From positions 135,554 to 199,553 of the forward strand of contig CAZCGU010000004.1 in NCBI GenBank assembly GCA_964498525.1: DNA of 64,000 bases. Direction: 5' to 3'. Positions 25,389 to 33,891 of this stretch are shown here, piece after piece. Position 1 is the first letter of the stretch; every line of letters begins with the position of its first letter. The notes under the pieces are model-generated. The model made no database searches, was not told where the DNA came from, and saw only the letters and a program-made list of their open reading frames with translations. Made by a program: the position numbers and the translations under genes. The DNA comes from DTU098 sp964498525 (GTDB taxonomy: Bacteria > Bacillota > Desulfotomaculia > Desulfotomaculales > Pelotomaculaceae).

Positions 25389-25882
25389 AATTTCACGTCC
25401 TTTCTTTTATCTATCCCCATTTTACACGCTGCCACTTACTTCTTGGCAGATGTCCTGGTAAAACCGTTATTTATGGTTTTACGAAAGTGTTTCCAACCCT
25501 ATTGGACTTCTAAATAATAAATATGATTGTAGAATGAGTACTTCCGCGCGCTGGTTAATCCAACTTTAATTTGCCCTTCGCATCACTCCCTTCCGGCGGA
25601 AAATAAAAAATGGTCATTGGTTGACTAAAGAAACAGGGCTACAAAAAGTTTCCGTACCAAACCACCCGGCAATAGATACCTGTGTTTGGCCGGCAACCTG
25701 TTTCTTTAATACCCCCAAAAACCATTACATCAGGTGGGTTCTTAAAAACAGTCCGGCAAAATTGACTGTTTACCCAACCTTTAATAAAGCATATTCAACA
25801 GGATTTTGAAAATTCCTCCTTGCTCACCAAAGTTTTTTTAAAATATTTTAAATATTTAATCTCTTCCGCCTTTCCTCCCGGT
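25389..25882. other. Intergenic region with a long-range inverted repeat
   Basis: 494 bases, no convincing gene. A perfect 12-base inverted repeat TAAAGAAACAGG (25626-25637) / CCTGTTTCTTTA (25697-25708) encloses 59 bases that contain a further CCGGC...GCCGG pairing. It could be an RNA structure in the upstream region of the MFS gene or the end of a lost mobile element. Confidence 0.45.
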
Positions 25883-26194
25883 CTAACCCTGTGCGGACCG
25901 TATCTTTTTATTGATCCTTTCCACCAGGTAAATGGTGTTAAACTCGTGAAATGTCTGGATGATTACACTTTCAACCGGGCCATCCACCCCTAAGAGCCTT
26001 TCATTGACCTCAAAGGCTGCTCCGCAGCTTTTCTTAAGCTCTGCGCCGACTGTTTCCAGCAGCCGGCGCCTTGACTCTGCTGTACCCAGTTCCAGCCATT
26101 TGGGCCCGCAACAAACCGAAGGATCCCACCCCTCCAGTTTTAACATGCATTCCAGGAAAAGGGACCTATACCATTCAAAATCCGGCCTGTCCAC
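25883..26194 (-). CDS. Conserved-looking small protein of unknown function
   Basis: 103 residues, GTG start eight bases after GGGAGG, so translation is well supported. Sequence begins MDRPDFEWYRSLFLECMLKL and has a CC pair at ~28-29, a mostly helical middle and an amphipathic C-terminal segment (TFHEFNTIYLVERINKKI). No membrane helix, no recognised domain. It lies about 150 bases downstream of a structured RNA element and behind the AOR terminator, so it may be regulated by that RNA; this is inference. Confidence 0.5.
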   Translation of the reverse strand: MDRPDFEWYRSLFLECMLKLEGWDPSVCCGPKWLELGTAESRRRLLETVGAELKKSCGAAFEVNERLLGVDGPVESVIIQTFHEFNTIYLVERINKKIRSAQG

Positions 26195-26346
26195 AGCTAA
26201 AACCTCCCGCCTCGCAATCTTGATTATAATGATATTATAAAGAAAATTCTTCTGCCTGAACCAAAAATATTGCCCTCGCCAACAATAATCCGCCCGTTAT
26301 ACCCGCGAGAGTTTAAAACCTGCCGGTATTGGGTTGGTTGTTGCTC

Positions 26347-26410
26347 AAAAAAATTGACCGCGTTTCCCTCGCCGGGCGACAATAACCCGCCGGAGGTAAC
26401 CGCGGTCAAT
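26347..26410 (-). ncRNA. Compact structured RNA element (possible Moco/Tuco-like riboswitch)
   Basis: Minus strand, 5' to 3': a 10-bp closing stem ATTGACCGCG/CGCGGTCAAT, an asymmetric internal loop (GTTA opposite GAAA), CCT/AGG, then CCGGCG pairing CGCC-C-GG around a nine-base loop, followed by seven Ts. The ACCTCCGGCGGG and CGAGGGAAA segments resemble what I remember of the molybdenum/tungsten cofactor riboswitch, and the neighbour is a tungstopterin-type AOR. It could instead be just a terminator with an elaborate stem. It lies after the AOR terminator and upstream of the small gene at 25883-26194. Confidence 0.4.
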
Positions 26411-26466
26411 CTTGTTGGTTCCTTCCGTCGCCCCTGCCCCCTGCAGCGAGATTGAATATCATAAGA

Positions 26467-26499
26467 AAAAGCCGGGGGGAATCCCACCCACCCGGCTTT
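26467..26499 (-). terminator. Rho-independent terminator of AOR gene
   Basis: On the minus strand AAAGCCGGG pairs with CCCGGCTTTT and runs into further Ts, 16 bases after the AOR stop codon. Confidence 0.75.
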
Positions 26500-26514
26500 G
26501 CCAGTATATATTTT

Positions 26515-28239
26515 TTAGAAATTGAAGACCTCGTCGATTTCTTCGTCTGTGAAGTCCCAGGTAGTATTGTGGGGGGCAAGTTCTTCATCGAAGAATTCCG
26601 GCAAGCGGTCATCATACTTGGTGAATCCGGCCCTTTCGTTGAAGCCGCGCTCTGTTTTTAAGACTGCCATGCCGAGTCCGGTCACGTCGTCCCCGGTGAG
26701 AGACAGCCCGTACTGGGCGTTGATCATATCAATCAGGGCATTAAATCCTTCCGGAATGTCCAGGATGGCGAAGGCGATAAAGAGACACATACCGGTGCTG
26801 TCAACAGCAGCGGTGGCAATTTGCAGGTTCCGGGACAGCTCCACATTACCTTCCTTTTTAAGGGGCTCAACAAATCCGCCCACTCTCATGATGTTGGTCG
26901 CGGTGGCGTAACCCGCAGTATGGTCGGCGCCCATGGGAGTAGTGGCGTAAGTGATGCCGATACCTTTAACCGCCCGCGGGTCGTAAGCAGGAATGGCCTG
27001 GTTTTTCACAACAGGCACCCTGTACATGCCGAAGCACTTGCCGGTAATCGCCGCGCCGCAGCCGATGATCCGGCCCAGGGGGGTACCCTTGCCAATTTGC
27101 TGGATCAGATCCAGGGCGGCCTCACCGTCGCCCCAGGGAATAACACCGGCATCCATAGCCACACCGATGGTTACAGCTGTTTCAATGCTGTCAACCCCTA
27201 TATCATCCATAGCGTGGTCCATATAGGCAATCAGGTCCAGATCCCTGATTTTGGAGTCGGCGCCAAGGCCCCAGATAGTTTCATATTCAAAACCGCTGGT
27301 AATATACTTGCCTTTTTTATCCACGTAGTGCTGGGAGCAACGGATGATACAGCCCGGGTGACAACCGTGGGAAACTTTGCCGCCCCGCTCTTCGATGGTT
27401 GCGGTCATGGTTTCGCCGCCGATTTCGTTAGCCCAGTCGTTGCGGCCGTATTTAAAGTTCTCAGTAGGCAGGCCGCCGGCTTCGTTCAGGATGTTCACCA
27501 GAACGTTGGTTCCGAAACGGGCCAGGCCTTCACCGGTAACCGGGTGTTTGCGCAGGGAATCGGCAAATACTTTAGCAGCCGCCTTGAAGGCTTCGGGGTT
27601 GGCAATTGGAACGCCGGGGGCGCCGGTGTCATCAAGAACAATAGCCTTAAGCTTCTTGGAGCCCATTACTGCACCCAGTCCGCCCCGGCCGGCGCTGCGG
27701 ATGTTGCCTTCCGGGTCTCTGAAGGAAATATTGGCGGCGGCAAGCTTCATCTCACCGGCAGGACCAATTAAGGCAATTGCCACTTTTTCGCCGTACTTTT
27801 TCATGAGGACTTGAATGGCCTCATAGTTCCCCATGCCGATGGTTTCTGCAGGGGCTTCTTCCAGGGTTGTTCCGTCCATGGTTATTTTTATTAAATAGTA
27901 CTTGTCTTCAGCCGGTATTCCATCCACAACGAGAGCCTTAATGCCCATTCTGGCCATCTTCTGGGAAAAGGTGCCGCCGGAGTTGCTCTCTTTAATACCG
28001 CCGGTCAGCGGGCTTTTGGCGCCCACTGAAATGCGTCCGGACTGGACAGCGCTGGTGCCGCTGAGAAGGCCGGGGGCAAAGATTAATTTGTTGCTTTTAC
28101 CCAATGGATGACAAGTTGGCTTCACTTCATTTGCCACAAATGTTGAAGTCAGGGCACGGCCGCCCAAGCCGGCGTACTGCTCGGGCACATCTCCAACGTT
28201 CACAGTTCTGGTGGCCATGTCTACACGGATAAATTTCAT
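26515..28239 (-). CDS. Aldehyde ferredoxin oxidoreductase (tungstopterin enzyme)
   Basis: 574 residues from ATG 28239, preceded by AGGAGGGG; the open frame extends further upstream but without a ribosome site. The enzyme oxidises aldehydes to carboxylates (or reduces acids) with ferredoxin, using W-bis-pterin and one [4Fe-4S] cluster. N-domain: KFIRVDMATRTVNVGDVPEQ, GGRALTSTFVANEV and FAPGLLSGTSAVQSGR. Cluster cysteines: CHPGCIIRC (near residue 290) plus a distal STGMCLF. C-domain: GIGITYATTPMGADHTAGYA. Monocistronic, with a sigma-54 promoter and a hairpin-rich leader upstream. Suits interconversion of aldehydes and acids with the neighbouring CoA-transferases. Confidence 0.92.
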   Translation of the reverse strand: MKFIRVDMATRTVNVGDVPEQYAGLGGRALTSTFVANEVKPTCHPLGKSNKLIFAPGLLSGTSAVQSGRISVGAKSPLTGGIKESNSGGTFSQKMARMGIKALVVDGIPAEDKYYLIKITMDGTTLEEAPAETIGMGNYEAIQVLMKKYGEKVAIALIGPAGEMKLAAANISFRDPEGNIRSAGRGGLGAVMGSKKLKAIVLDDTGAPGVPIANPEAFKAAAKVFADSLRKHPVTGEGLARFGTNVLVNILNEAGGLPTENFKYGRNDWANEIGGETMTATIEERGGKVSHGCHPGCIIRCSQHYVDKKGKYITSGFEYETIWGLGADSKIRDLDLIAYMDHAMDDIGVDSIETAVTIGVAMDAGVIPWGDGEAALDLIQQIGKGTPLGRIIGCGAAITGKCFGMYRVPVVKNQAIPAYDPRAVKGIGITYATTPMGADHTAGYATATNIMRVGGFVEPLKKEGNVELSRNLQIATAAVDSTGMCLFIAFAILDIPEGFNALIDMINAQYGLSLTGDDVTGLGMAVLKTERGFNERAGFTKYDDRLPEFFDEELAPHNTTWDFTDEEIDEVFNF

Positions 28240-28291
28240 AATACCCCTCCTAAAAATTTGATTTGGTATTAAGTTGGAATGAGATAAAAAT

Positions 28292-28388
28292 AAGGAAGAG
28301 GACCAAAATCCTCTTCCTTTGCGCACTGGCAGGCACGATAATTACTTACCGTACCCTACGTTTATTATTTCCCCCGGGGAAACAATAA
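28292..28388 (-). promoter_or_regulatory. AOR leader with two strong hairpins (attenuator candidate)
   Basis: Downstream of the sigma-54 promoter the leader forms TTATTGTTTCCCC/GGGGAAATAATAA-type arms (28362-28388) and then a perfect 11-bp hairpin AAGGAAGAGGA/TCCTCTTCCTT (28292-28319) followed by ATTTTTAT on the minus strand. The second one looks like an intrinsic terminator 52 bases before the AOR start codon. Confidence 0.5.
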
Positions 28389-28411
28389 ATCGGAAGCTGT
28401 ATTTATAGTAG

Positions 28412-28428
28412 TGCAATATCTATACCAA
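28412..28428 (-). promoter_or_regulatory. Sigma-54 (RpoN) promoter for AOR gene
   Basis: The minus strand reads TTGGTATAGATATTGCA: the -24 GG and -12 GC are exactly ten bases apart and TTGCA matches the consensus. Two TACGAAAT copies at 28496-28503 and 28534-28541 lie about 100-130 bases upstream, where an enhancer-binding activator would sit. Confidence 0.65.
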
Positions 28429-28439
28429 TTATAAAAAAC

Positions 28440-28779
28440 CGGACAAACGTGAAATGTTTTATTATTGCTCAATTATTCTATAGGGGCAGCCCCGGTACGA
28501 AATTTCACCCGATCCAATACAGCACGCATCTTGTACGAAATAATAACACTTGCTCCAAATTGGAACTGGCCAATTTTTTCTTTCCCGCAGCTTTCAAGTG
28601 TTCCGGCAAGATCCCGTGAGGGCAAGCAGGGGTTAGGAGCTGCATTAGATATACACCGGCCGGGCGTTCAATTCCTTGTTCGCAGGCAGCAACTTATCCC
28701 ATTAGGCAATTCCGCCCTTCTTTAAATAGCTTCAACTCGCCCGGTCCCCTGCAAACACCGCCCTGCAACCGATACCCGC
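28440..28779. other. Intergenic region upstream of the AOR promoter
   Basis: 340 bases without a gene, holding the possible activator sites TACGAAAT (twice) and, on the other side, the end of the liv operon. No terminator for livF is evident. Confidence 0.4.
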
Positions 28780-29487
28780 TTATTCCCCCAGGTAGGCCCT
28801 GCGGACATCCGGATTATCGGACATTTCTGCAGCAGATCCCGCGAGGACGATTTCACCGGTTTCCAGGACATAGGCTCTGTTGGCAATGGAAAGCGCCATG
28901 TTGGCGTTTTGCTCCACTAAAAGGATTGTGGTTCCCGCCTGGTTAATTTCCAGGATAATTGAAAATATCTCCTGTACCAGCATGGGCGCCAAACCCATGG
29001 ACGGCTCATCCAGCAATAGGAGCCGGGGTCTGGACATAAGGGCCCTGCCCATGGCCAGCATCTGCTGTTCCCCGCCGCTCAAGGTGCCGGCCAGCTGGTA
29101 TTTTCTTTCTTCCAGGCGGGGGAACCGCTTAAAAACCCCCTTTATGGAATCCCTTACCTCCCCGGCAATTTTCCGGGTATATCCCCCCATTTCCAGGTTC
29201 TCCAGGACGGTTAGCCTGGTAAAAACCCTGCGGCCCTCCGGCACCTGGGAAATCCCCATGGCAACTATCTTATAAGACGGTATCTTGTTTAAAATTCTTC
29301 CGTCGTAGGTTATTGTTCCCGACTGAGGACGCACCTGACCGCAAATTGCCCTCAAAGTGGTGCTTTTGCCAGCGCCATTGGCGCCGATAAGCGCCACGAT
29401 CTCACCCTCCCCCACCTGACAGGAAACGCCCCGCAGGGCGCGGACACCGCCGTAGGAGACCGTAATATCAGCAACATCAAGGAGCAT
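28780..29487 (-). CDS. livF: Branched-chain amino acid ABC transporter ATP-binding protein LivF
   Basis: 235 residues, ATG three bases after the livG stop. ATPase with Walker A GANGAGKST, LivF-type signature LSGGEQQMLAMGRAL, Walker B LLLLDEPSMGLAP and the switch His replaced in context by LLVEQNANMAL, the Gln typical of LivF. It energises import together with LivG. Last gene of livJ-livH-livM-livG-livF on the minus strand. Confidence 0.93.
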   Translation of the reverse strand: MLLDVADITVSYGGVRALRGVSCQVGEGEIVALIGANGAGKSTTLRAICGQVRPQSGTITYDGRILNKIPSYKIVAMGISQVPEGRRVFTRLTVLENLEMGGYTRKIAGEVRDSIKGVFKRFPRLEERKYQLAGTLSGGEQQMLAMGRALMSRPRLLLLDEPSMGLAPMLVQEIFSIILEINQAGTTILLVEQNANMALSIANRAYVLETGEIVLAGSAAEMSDNPDVRRAYLGE

Positions 29488-29490
29488 ACC

Positions 29491-30258
29491 CTAGACCACT
29501 TCCTTCCCCAGGTAGGCGGCAATTACCTGCGCGTCCCGCTGTATTTCCGACGGTGAACCGGAGGCAATTTTACTGCCGTAATCCAGTACATCTACCCGGT
29601 CCGACAGGCTCATTACAAATTTCATATCGTGTTCAACCAGAAAGATGGTTATACCAATCCGGCGGATACGCTGCACCATCTGCATGAGGGTTTGCTTTTC
29701 CTGGGGATTCATCCCCGCCGCGGGTTCGTCCAGCAGCAAAAGCACCGGTTCGCTGGCCAGCGCCCTGGCTATTTCCAGCCTCCTCTGCTCCCCGTAGGAA
29801 AGGTTTTTAGCCAGTTCGTCCTTCTTCCCGGTCAGGTCGACAATATCCATGGCCTTTAACGACTTATCCCTCATAACCTTTTCCTCCGTCTTCACCCCCG
29901 GGTGGCGGGACAGGGCGCCGAATATTCCGGCTCTGCCCCGGCAGTGGCAGCCTATCTTTACATTATCAAGTACGGACAGGTTTTTGAACAGACGAATATT
30001 CTGGAAAGTCCGGGCAATACCCCGGTCCGTAATGGCATAAGGTTTCAACCCGGTAATATCTTTATCCCGGAACAGCACCTTTCCGGAAGTCGGGGGGTAA
30101 ATGCCGGTTATAACGTTAAAAATTGTACTTTTTCCGGCGCCGTTGGGGCCAATCAAAGCCACAACTTCTCCTTCCCGGACTTCCAGGCTGACTCCGTTCA
30201 CTGCAACCAAACCGCCAAAACAGATAGTTATGTTCTTCAATTCCAGTAATGCCGACAT
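29491..30258 (-). CDS. livG: Branched-chain amino acid ABC transporter ATP-binding protein LivG
   Basis: 255 residues, ATG after GAGGTG. Walker A GPNGAGKST, the LivG-type insert (GIARTFQNIRLFKNLSVLDN), signature LSYGEQRRLEIARALA, Walker B LLLLDEPAAGMNPQE, and IFLVEHDMKFVMSL with the switch His. The longer Q-loop insert separates it from LivF. Encoded 35 bases after livM in the liv operon. Confidence 0.93.
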   Translation of the reverse strand: MSALLELKNITICFGGLVAVNGVSLEVREGEVVALIGPNGAGKSTIFNVITGIYPPTSGKVLFRDKDITGLKPYAITDRGIARTFQNIRLFKNLSVLDNVKIGCHCRGRAGIFGALSRHPGVKTEEKVMRDKSLKAMDIVDLTGKKDELAKNLSYGEQRRLEIARALASEPVLLLLDEPAAGMNPQEKQTLMQMVQRIRRIGITIFLVEHDMKFVMSLSDRVDVLDYGSKIASGSPSEIQRDAQVIAAYLGKEVV

Positions 30259-30293
30259 AGCCGCACCTCATGTTAAGTTTCTCTTAACGCTAG

Positions 30294-31184
30294 CTAGGGA
30301 GTAACCCGCCGCGCCTTAAGCCGGTCCCGGTAATTCCGGAGCACCCGCAGGATATCCACCCCGCCCAGCAGGCCGTAAGGCCGGAAAATCATCATGGTAA
30401 CCATCAAGGCGCCGTAGATTAACATCCTGTATTCCTTGACAAAGCGTAAAAACTCGGGCGCCAGGGACAATATGGCCGTTCCCAGAATCGTCCCGGGAAT
30501 GCTGCCGAGACCACCCAGAACAACAAAATTAAGATATTCAAAGGACCTGGCAAAGCCGAAATCGGCCGGATTAAGGTACTGCATCATATGAGCAAAGAGG
30601 GAGCCGCTAATCCCGGCGACGAAGGTACCGATGGCAAATGCTTTTAATTTATATAAAAGGGGATTAATGCCCATTGTTTCGGCTGCAATTTGATCTTCCC
30701 GGATGGCTGTTAAAGCCCGGCCAAACCGGGAGTTCTGAATCCTGTACATACCCCAGATGGTTAAAACCACAACGGCATAGACAAGAAATATATTCGTTTC
30801 CCGGGGTATCCCGATCAGCCCGCTGGCTCCCCCTGTTATTTTCATATTAATAAAAACAACCCGGACTATTTCCCCAAATCCCAGGGTGGTAATACCAAGA
30901 TAATCTCCGGTCAAGCGAAGGCTGGGGAACCCCAGCAAAACCCCGCAAAGGGCGGCTGCCAGCCCCCCGGCCAGCATACTCAAGAAAAAAGGCAAATGCA
31001 GGTGAATCGTAACCAAAGCGGAAGCGTAAGCGCCAACGCTTACAAACGCCGCGTGGCCAAAGGAAAACTGTCCGGTTATGCCGGTAATCAGGTGCAGACC
31101 CAGGGCAGCGATGAGGGAAATGCCAACCATGGTCACAACCTGAATATAGTAGGGGTTGGTGAGAACGCCCAGAACAGCTTCCAT
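30294..31184 (-). CDS. livM: Branched-chain amino acid ABC transporter permease LivM
   Basis: 296 residues, ATG after GGAAGGTG overlapping the livH stop region. Eight to nine hydrophobic helices; LivM landmarks ITGQFSFGHAAFVSVGAYAS, the EAA-like SRFGRALTAIREDQIAAETMGI coupling loop and GGLGSIPGTILGTAIL. It forms the membrane pore with LivH. The ligand of this importer may be an amino acid or another small anion, because the family is broad. Confidence 0.92.
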   Translation of the reverse strand: MEAVLGVLTNPYYIQVVTMVGISLIAALGLHLITGITGQFSFGHAAFVSVGAYASALVTIHLHLPFFLSMLAGGLAAALCGVLLGFPSLRLTGDYLGITTLGFGEIVRVVFINMKITGGASGLIGIPRETNIFLVYAVVVLTIWGMYRIQNSRFGRALTAIREDQIAAETMGINPLLYKLKAFAIGTFVAGISGSLFAHMMQYLNPADFGFARSFEYLNFVVLGGLGSIPGTILGTAILSLAPEFLRFVKEYRMLIYGALMVTMMIFRPYGLLGGVDILRVLRNYRDRLKARRVTP

Positions 31185-31187
31185 GAC

Positions 31188-32063
31188 TTACACCTTCCTT
31201 TGAATGGGAAGCCCCAAAAGACCTGTGGGTCTTACAAGCAAGACCAGAATTAAAAGGCCGAAGGCAATGGCTTCCTTATAGGTATCAAAACCGGCAGCCA
31301 CGCCCATAACCTCGACAACTCCAATAAAGATCCCCCCCAGCATAGCCCCGGGAATGCTGCCTATGCCCCCGACAACCGCTGCGCAAAAGGACTTTAGGCC
31401 TACGGAAACCCCCATAAAGGGATGAATGGAATTGAAATACATACCCACCAGCACGCCGCCGGCTGCGGCCAGAGCCGCCCCAATGGCGAAGGTAAATGAC
31501 ACCACATTATTGACGTTAATTCCCATGAGGCCGGCAATCTCATAATCCTCTGAAGTTGCCCTCATGGCCTTGCCTATTTTGGTATATTTAACGGTAAACT
31601 GAAGGAAGACCATCAAAAGGCTGGCGACCACAAGAATAATAACCTGGACCGTGGAAAATTTGACTGGCCCGAGGGTATAAACAGTGTCCTGAATAACCTG
31701 GGGAAAAGCAAGGGGGTTGGGACCACCCTTAATGAGGGTTACCAGGGTCTGCAGAAAAATAGAAACCCCCAGGGCCGAAATAAGCGGGGCCAGGCGTGGA
31801 GATCCGCGCAGGGGCCGGTAGGCCACCCTTTCAATTAAAACCGCCAGCGGCACACATATAGCCATAGCCGCCAGCATGGCCACAAAGAAGTTGACCTTAT
31901 AAACTGCCACCATAATAAGGCCCACAAAGGCTCCGATCATGTAGACCTCTCCGTGGGCGAAATTAATTAGTTGAATAATTCCATAAACCATGGTGTAACC
32001 CAGGGCGATAAGGGCGTAAGTTGTACCCAGGGTCAGCCCGTTTACCAATTGCTGTAAAAGCAT
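31188..32063 (-). CDS. livH: Branched-chain amino acid ABC transporter permease LivH
   Basis: 291 residues from ATG 32063, seven bases after AGGAGG; an upstream in-frame start at 32087 would overlap that site. LivH landmarks: LVNGLTLGTTYALIALGYTM, INFAHGEVYMIGAF, the coupling loop TKIGKAMRATSEDYEIAGLMGIN and GGIGSIPGAMLGG. It pairs with LivM; the genes are three bases apart. Confidence 0.92.
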   Translation of the reverse strand: MLLQQLVNGLTLGTTYALIALGYTMVYGIIQLINFAHGEVYMIGAFVGLIMVAVYKVNFFVAMLAAMAICVPLAVLIERVAYRPLRGSPRLAPLISALGVSIFLQTLVTLIKGGPNPLAFPQVIQDTVYTLGPVKFSTVQVIILVVASLLMVFLQFTVKYTKIGKAMRATSEDYEIAGLMGINVNNVVSFTFAIGAALAAAGGVLVGMYFNSIHPFMGVSVGLKSFCAAVVGGIGSIPGAMLGGIFIGVVEVMGVAAGFDTYKEAIAFGLLILVLLVRPTGLLGLPIQRKV

Positions 32064-32558
32064 AGAAAAACCTCCTAATGACCGCAAACTTCCCAGCTTA
32101 TACCGGCACCAAACCCTAACCAGGCAAGTTATCCATCTGTGGGCAGGGTGTTAATAACAGAACAAAATATTGCCGCCCGCCGGGGAAACTGCCGGCGCCT
32201 GTCCCAAAACAAGGGTACAGGCCCTTGGCCGGCAGTTTACCATAGCGGGAATCCTAAAGACATAAATATGTCATTATACCCGGCCCGTGCCGGCATAATC
32301 GAAACTTGTTCCAGGGTTACTAATGATAAGTCCAATCATTGCCGGCCGACGCCGCTACAGCGGCAGAGACCTCGTTGCGTACGGTAAGGCACCTGGACGT
32401 CGTTGCAGCCCCCCGCAAATATGACTCAAAGGGCAATTTGCCCGGGGCAGGACCGTGGCAGACCCGGACCGGCTGCAATTATTGCCAGCGGGCTATTAAC
32501 CGGACCCCGGATATAGCTGCCAGAAAGCATGACGAAGCCTGATTTGCGGCCCGGTTAA
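32064..32558. other. Gap inside liv operon without a gene
   Basis: 495 bases between livJ and livH. It contains a large hairpin (32186-32238), a smaller CCGCTACAGCGG palindrome (32350-32361) and GC-rich sequence, but no open frame with a ribosome site. Confidence 0.5.
32186..32238 (-). repeat. Large intercistronic hairpin between livJ and livH
   Basis: Outer arms AAACTGCCGGC (32186-32196) and GCCGGCAGTTT (32228-32238) are perfect over 11 bp; directly inside, GCCTGT (32197-32202) pairs with ACAGGC (32217-32222). No T-run follows. The position fits a partial terminator or mRNA-stability element that raises binding-protein output over the permease genes. Confidence 0.65.
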
Positions 32559-33737
32559 CTAAGCTGTAATGGGAACGACAGCCTTTACCGGATAAACCGT
32601 TGAATCCTGGACTTCCAATAAATAAACCGGGCTCTTAATGGGTTCGCGATTGGCGTCAAAGGTGATGGTACCGGTTACACCCTGAAAATCCTTGGTTTGG
32701 GCCAGTTTTTCCTTGAACACGGTGGGATCGCTGCTCTGGGCCGCTTCCATGGCCTCGGCCAGGAGTACAACGGCATCGTAACCCTGGGAAGAGAACATAT
32801 CGGGCATGGCGCCGTTATTTTTAGCCTGGTATTTCTCAATAAATTCCCTGGTCTTGCCGGTTGCGTTTTCGGTGTCCACCGCAAAACCGGCGTAAAGCAT
32901 GCTGCCCTTGACAGCCCCTTCACCCAGTTGATACAATTCCTTGCCCAGGAGGCCGTCACCGCCAACCATAACCTGCTGGAGGCCCTGTTTGCGCATTTCC
33001 TTCATAAAAAGCGCGCCTTCGGTATAATAGCCCGTAAAGACCAGACCGTCAAATTGCTTCTGGCTCAATGCGGTAACCTGGGCGCTGAAATTTGTATCCT
33101 TTTCCATAATGCTCTGTTCCGCCACGATCTCCATCCCGTATTCGGTCAGGGCCGGTTTGAAGATACTGGTCAGCCCTTCACTGTACGACAAACCGGTTGT
33201 GGTAACCAGGGCAACCTTCTTCCAGTTAAGCTCCTCAGACAGGTACCTGGTCACTGCCGGGGCAGCCACGGCATCCAGCAGGGTATCCCGGTAAATATAG
33301 TCACCAATTTCAACTACTCCCGGTCCCACAGCTCCCGCCGAAAGAAGCACAACCTTGGCAGGCTGGCAGATCTGAGCGGCGGCCTTGGTGATACCTGTGG
33401 TGGGATCGCCGACAATGGCGGATACTTTCTGGGTAATTAGCTTCTGGGTAACGTTGGCGGCCTCACTGCTGCTGCTGCCGTGGTCCCCCTCAACAATGGC
33501 GAGTTTCTTCCCGTTTACCCCCCCGGCGCTGTTGATATCTTCAACAGCCATCTGCATTCCCTTTAGGGTCTCAATCCCGTAATGGGCGTGCCCTCCGGTC
33601 TTTGCTCCCAGGAAACCGATTTTGATGGTGTCCCCCCCTGCCGCCTGGGGATTTTCCTTGGCCCCGCCGCAGCCGGCCGCCAAGAGCCCCACCAAAAGGA
33701 TAACCACTGTTAAAAATAAGTACCTGTTCTTCTTCAA
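32559..33737 (-). CDS. livJ: ABC transporter substrate-binding lipoprotein, LivJ-like
   Basis: 392 residues, TTG start after AGGAGGAG. Lipoprotein signal: KKNR, hydrophobic core and lipobox LLAAGC with Cys23, so it is anchored outside the membrane. The mature part has the type I periplasmic-binding fold of Leu/Ile/Val-binding proteins: IKIGFLGAKTGGHAHYGIET, GGVNGKKLAIVEGDHGSSSS, AVVGD-like SAIVGDPTTGITKAAAQI and the second lobe EQSIMEKDTNFSAQVTALSQ. First gene of the liv operon. Confidence 0.9.
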   Translation of the reverse strand: MKKNRYLFLTVVILLVGLLAAGCGGAKENPQAAGGDTIKIGFLGAKTGGHAHYGIETLKGMQMAVEDINSAGGVNGKKLAIVEGDHGSSSSEAANVTQKLITQKVSAIVGDPTTGITKAAAQICQPAKVVLLSAGAVGPGVVEIGDYIYRDTLLDAVAAPAVTRYLSEELNWKKVALVTTTGLSYSEGLTSIFKPALTEYGMEIVAEQSIMEKDTNFSAQVTALSQKQFDGLVFTGYYTEGALFMKEMRKQGLQQVMVGGDGLLGKELYQLGEGAVKGSMLYAGFAVDTENATGKTREFIEKYQAKNNGAMPDMFSSQGYDAVVLLAEAMEAAQSSDPTVFKEKLAQTKDFQGVTGTITFDANREPIKSPVYLLEVQDSTVYPVKAVVPITA

Positions 33738-33891
33738 ATTCTCTCCTCCTTTTTGTTGAATGTTAAATATTCAGGATTATTGTTTTCACCTCCCGTTAGG
33801 TCGCAGTGTAAACATTTTTAATTTCAACATAATTAGCCTTTATCCTTCTTTTCTTGACACCATTTGCCCTTTTCAGTTGTTAATAGTCAAT

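Noticed and set aside
26821..27771. Open frame of 316 codons on the plus strand
   Set aside because: It is antisense to the conserved AOR gene, has no ribosome site and results from high-GC codon bias.
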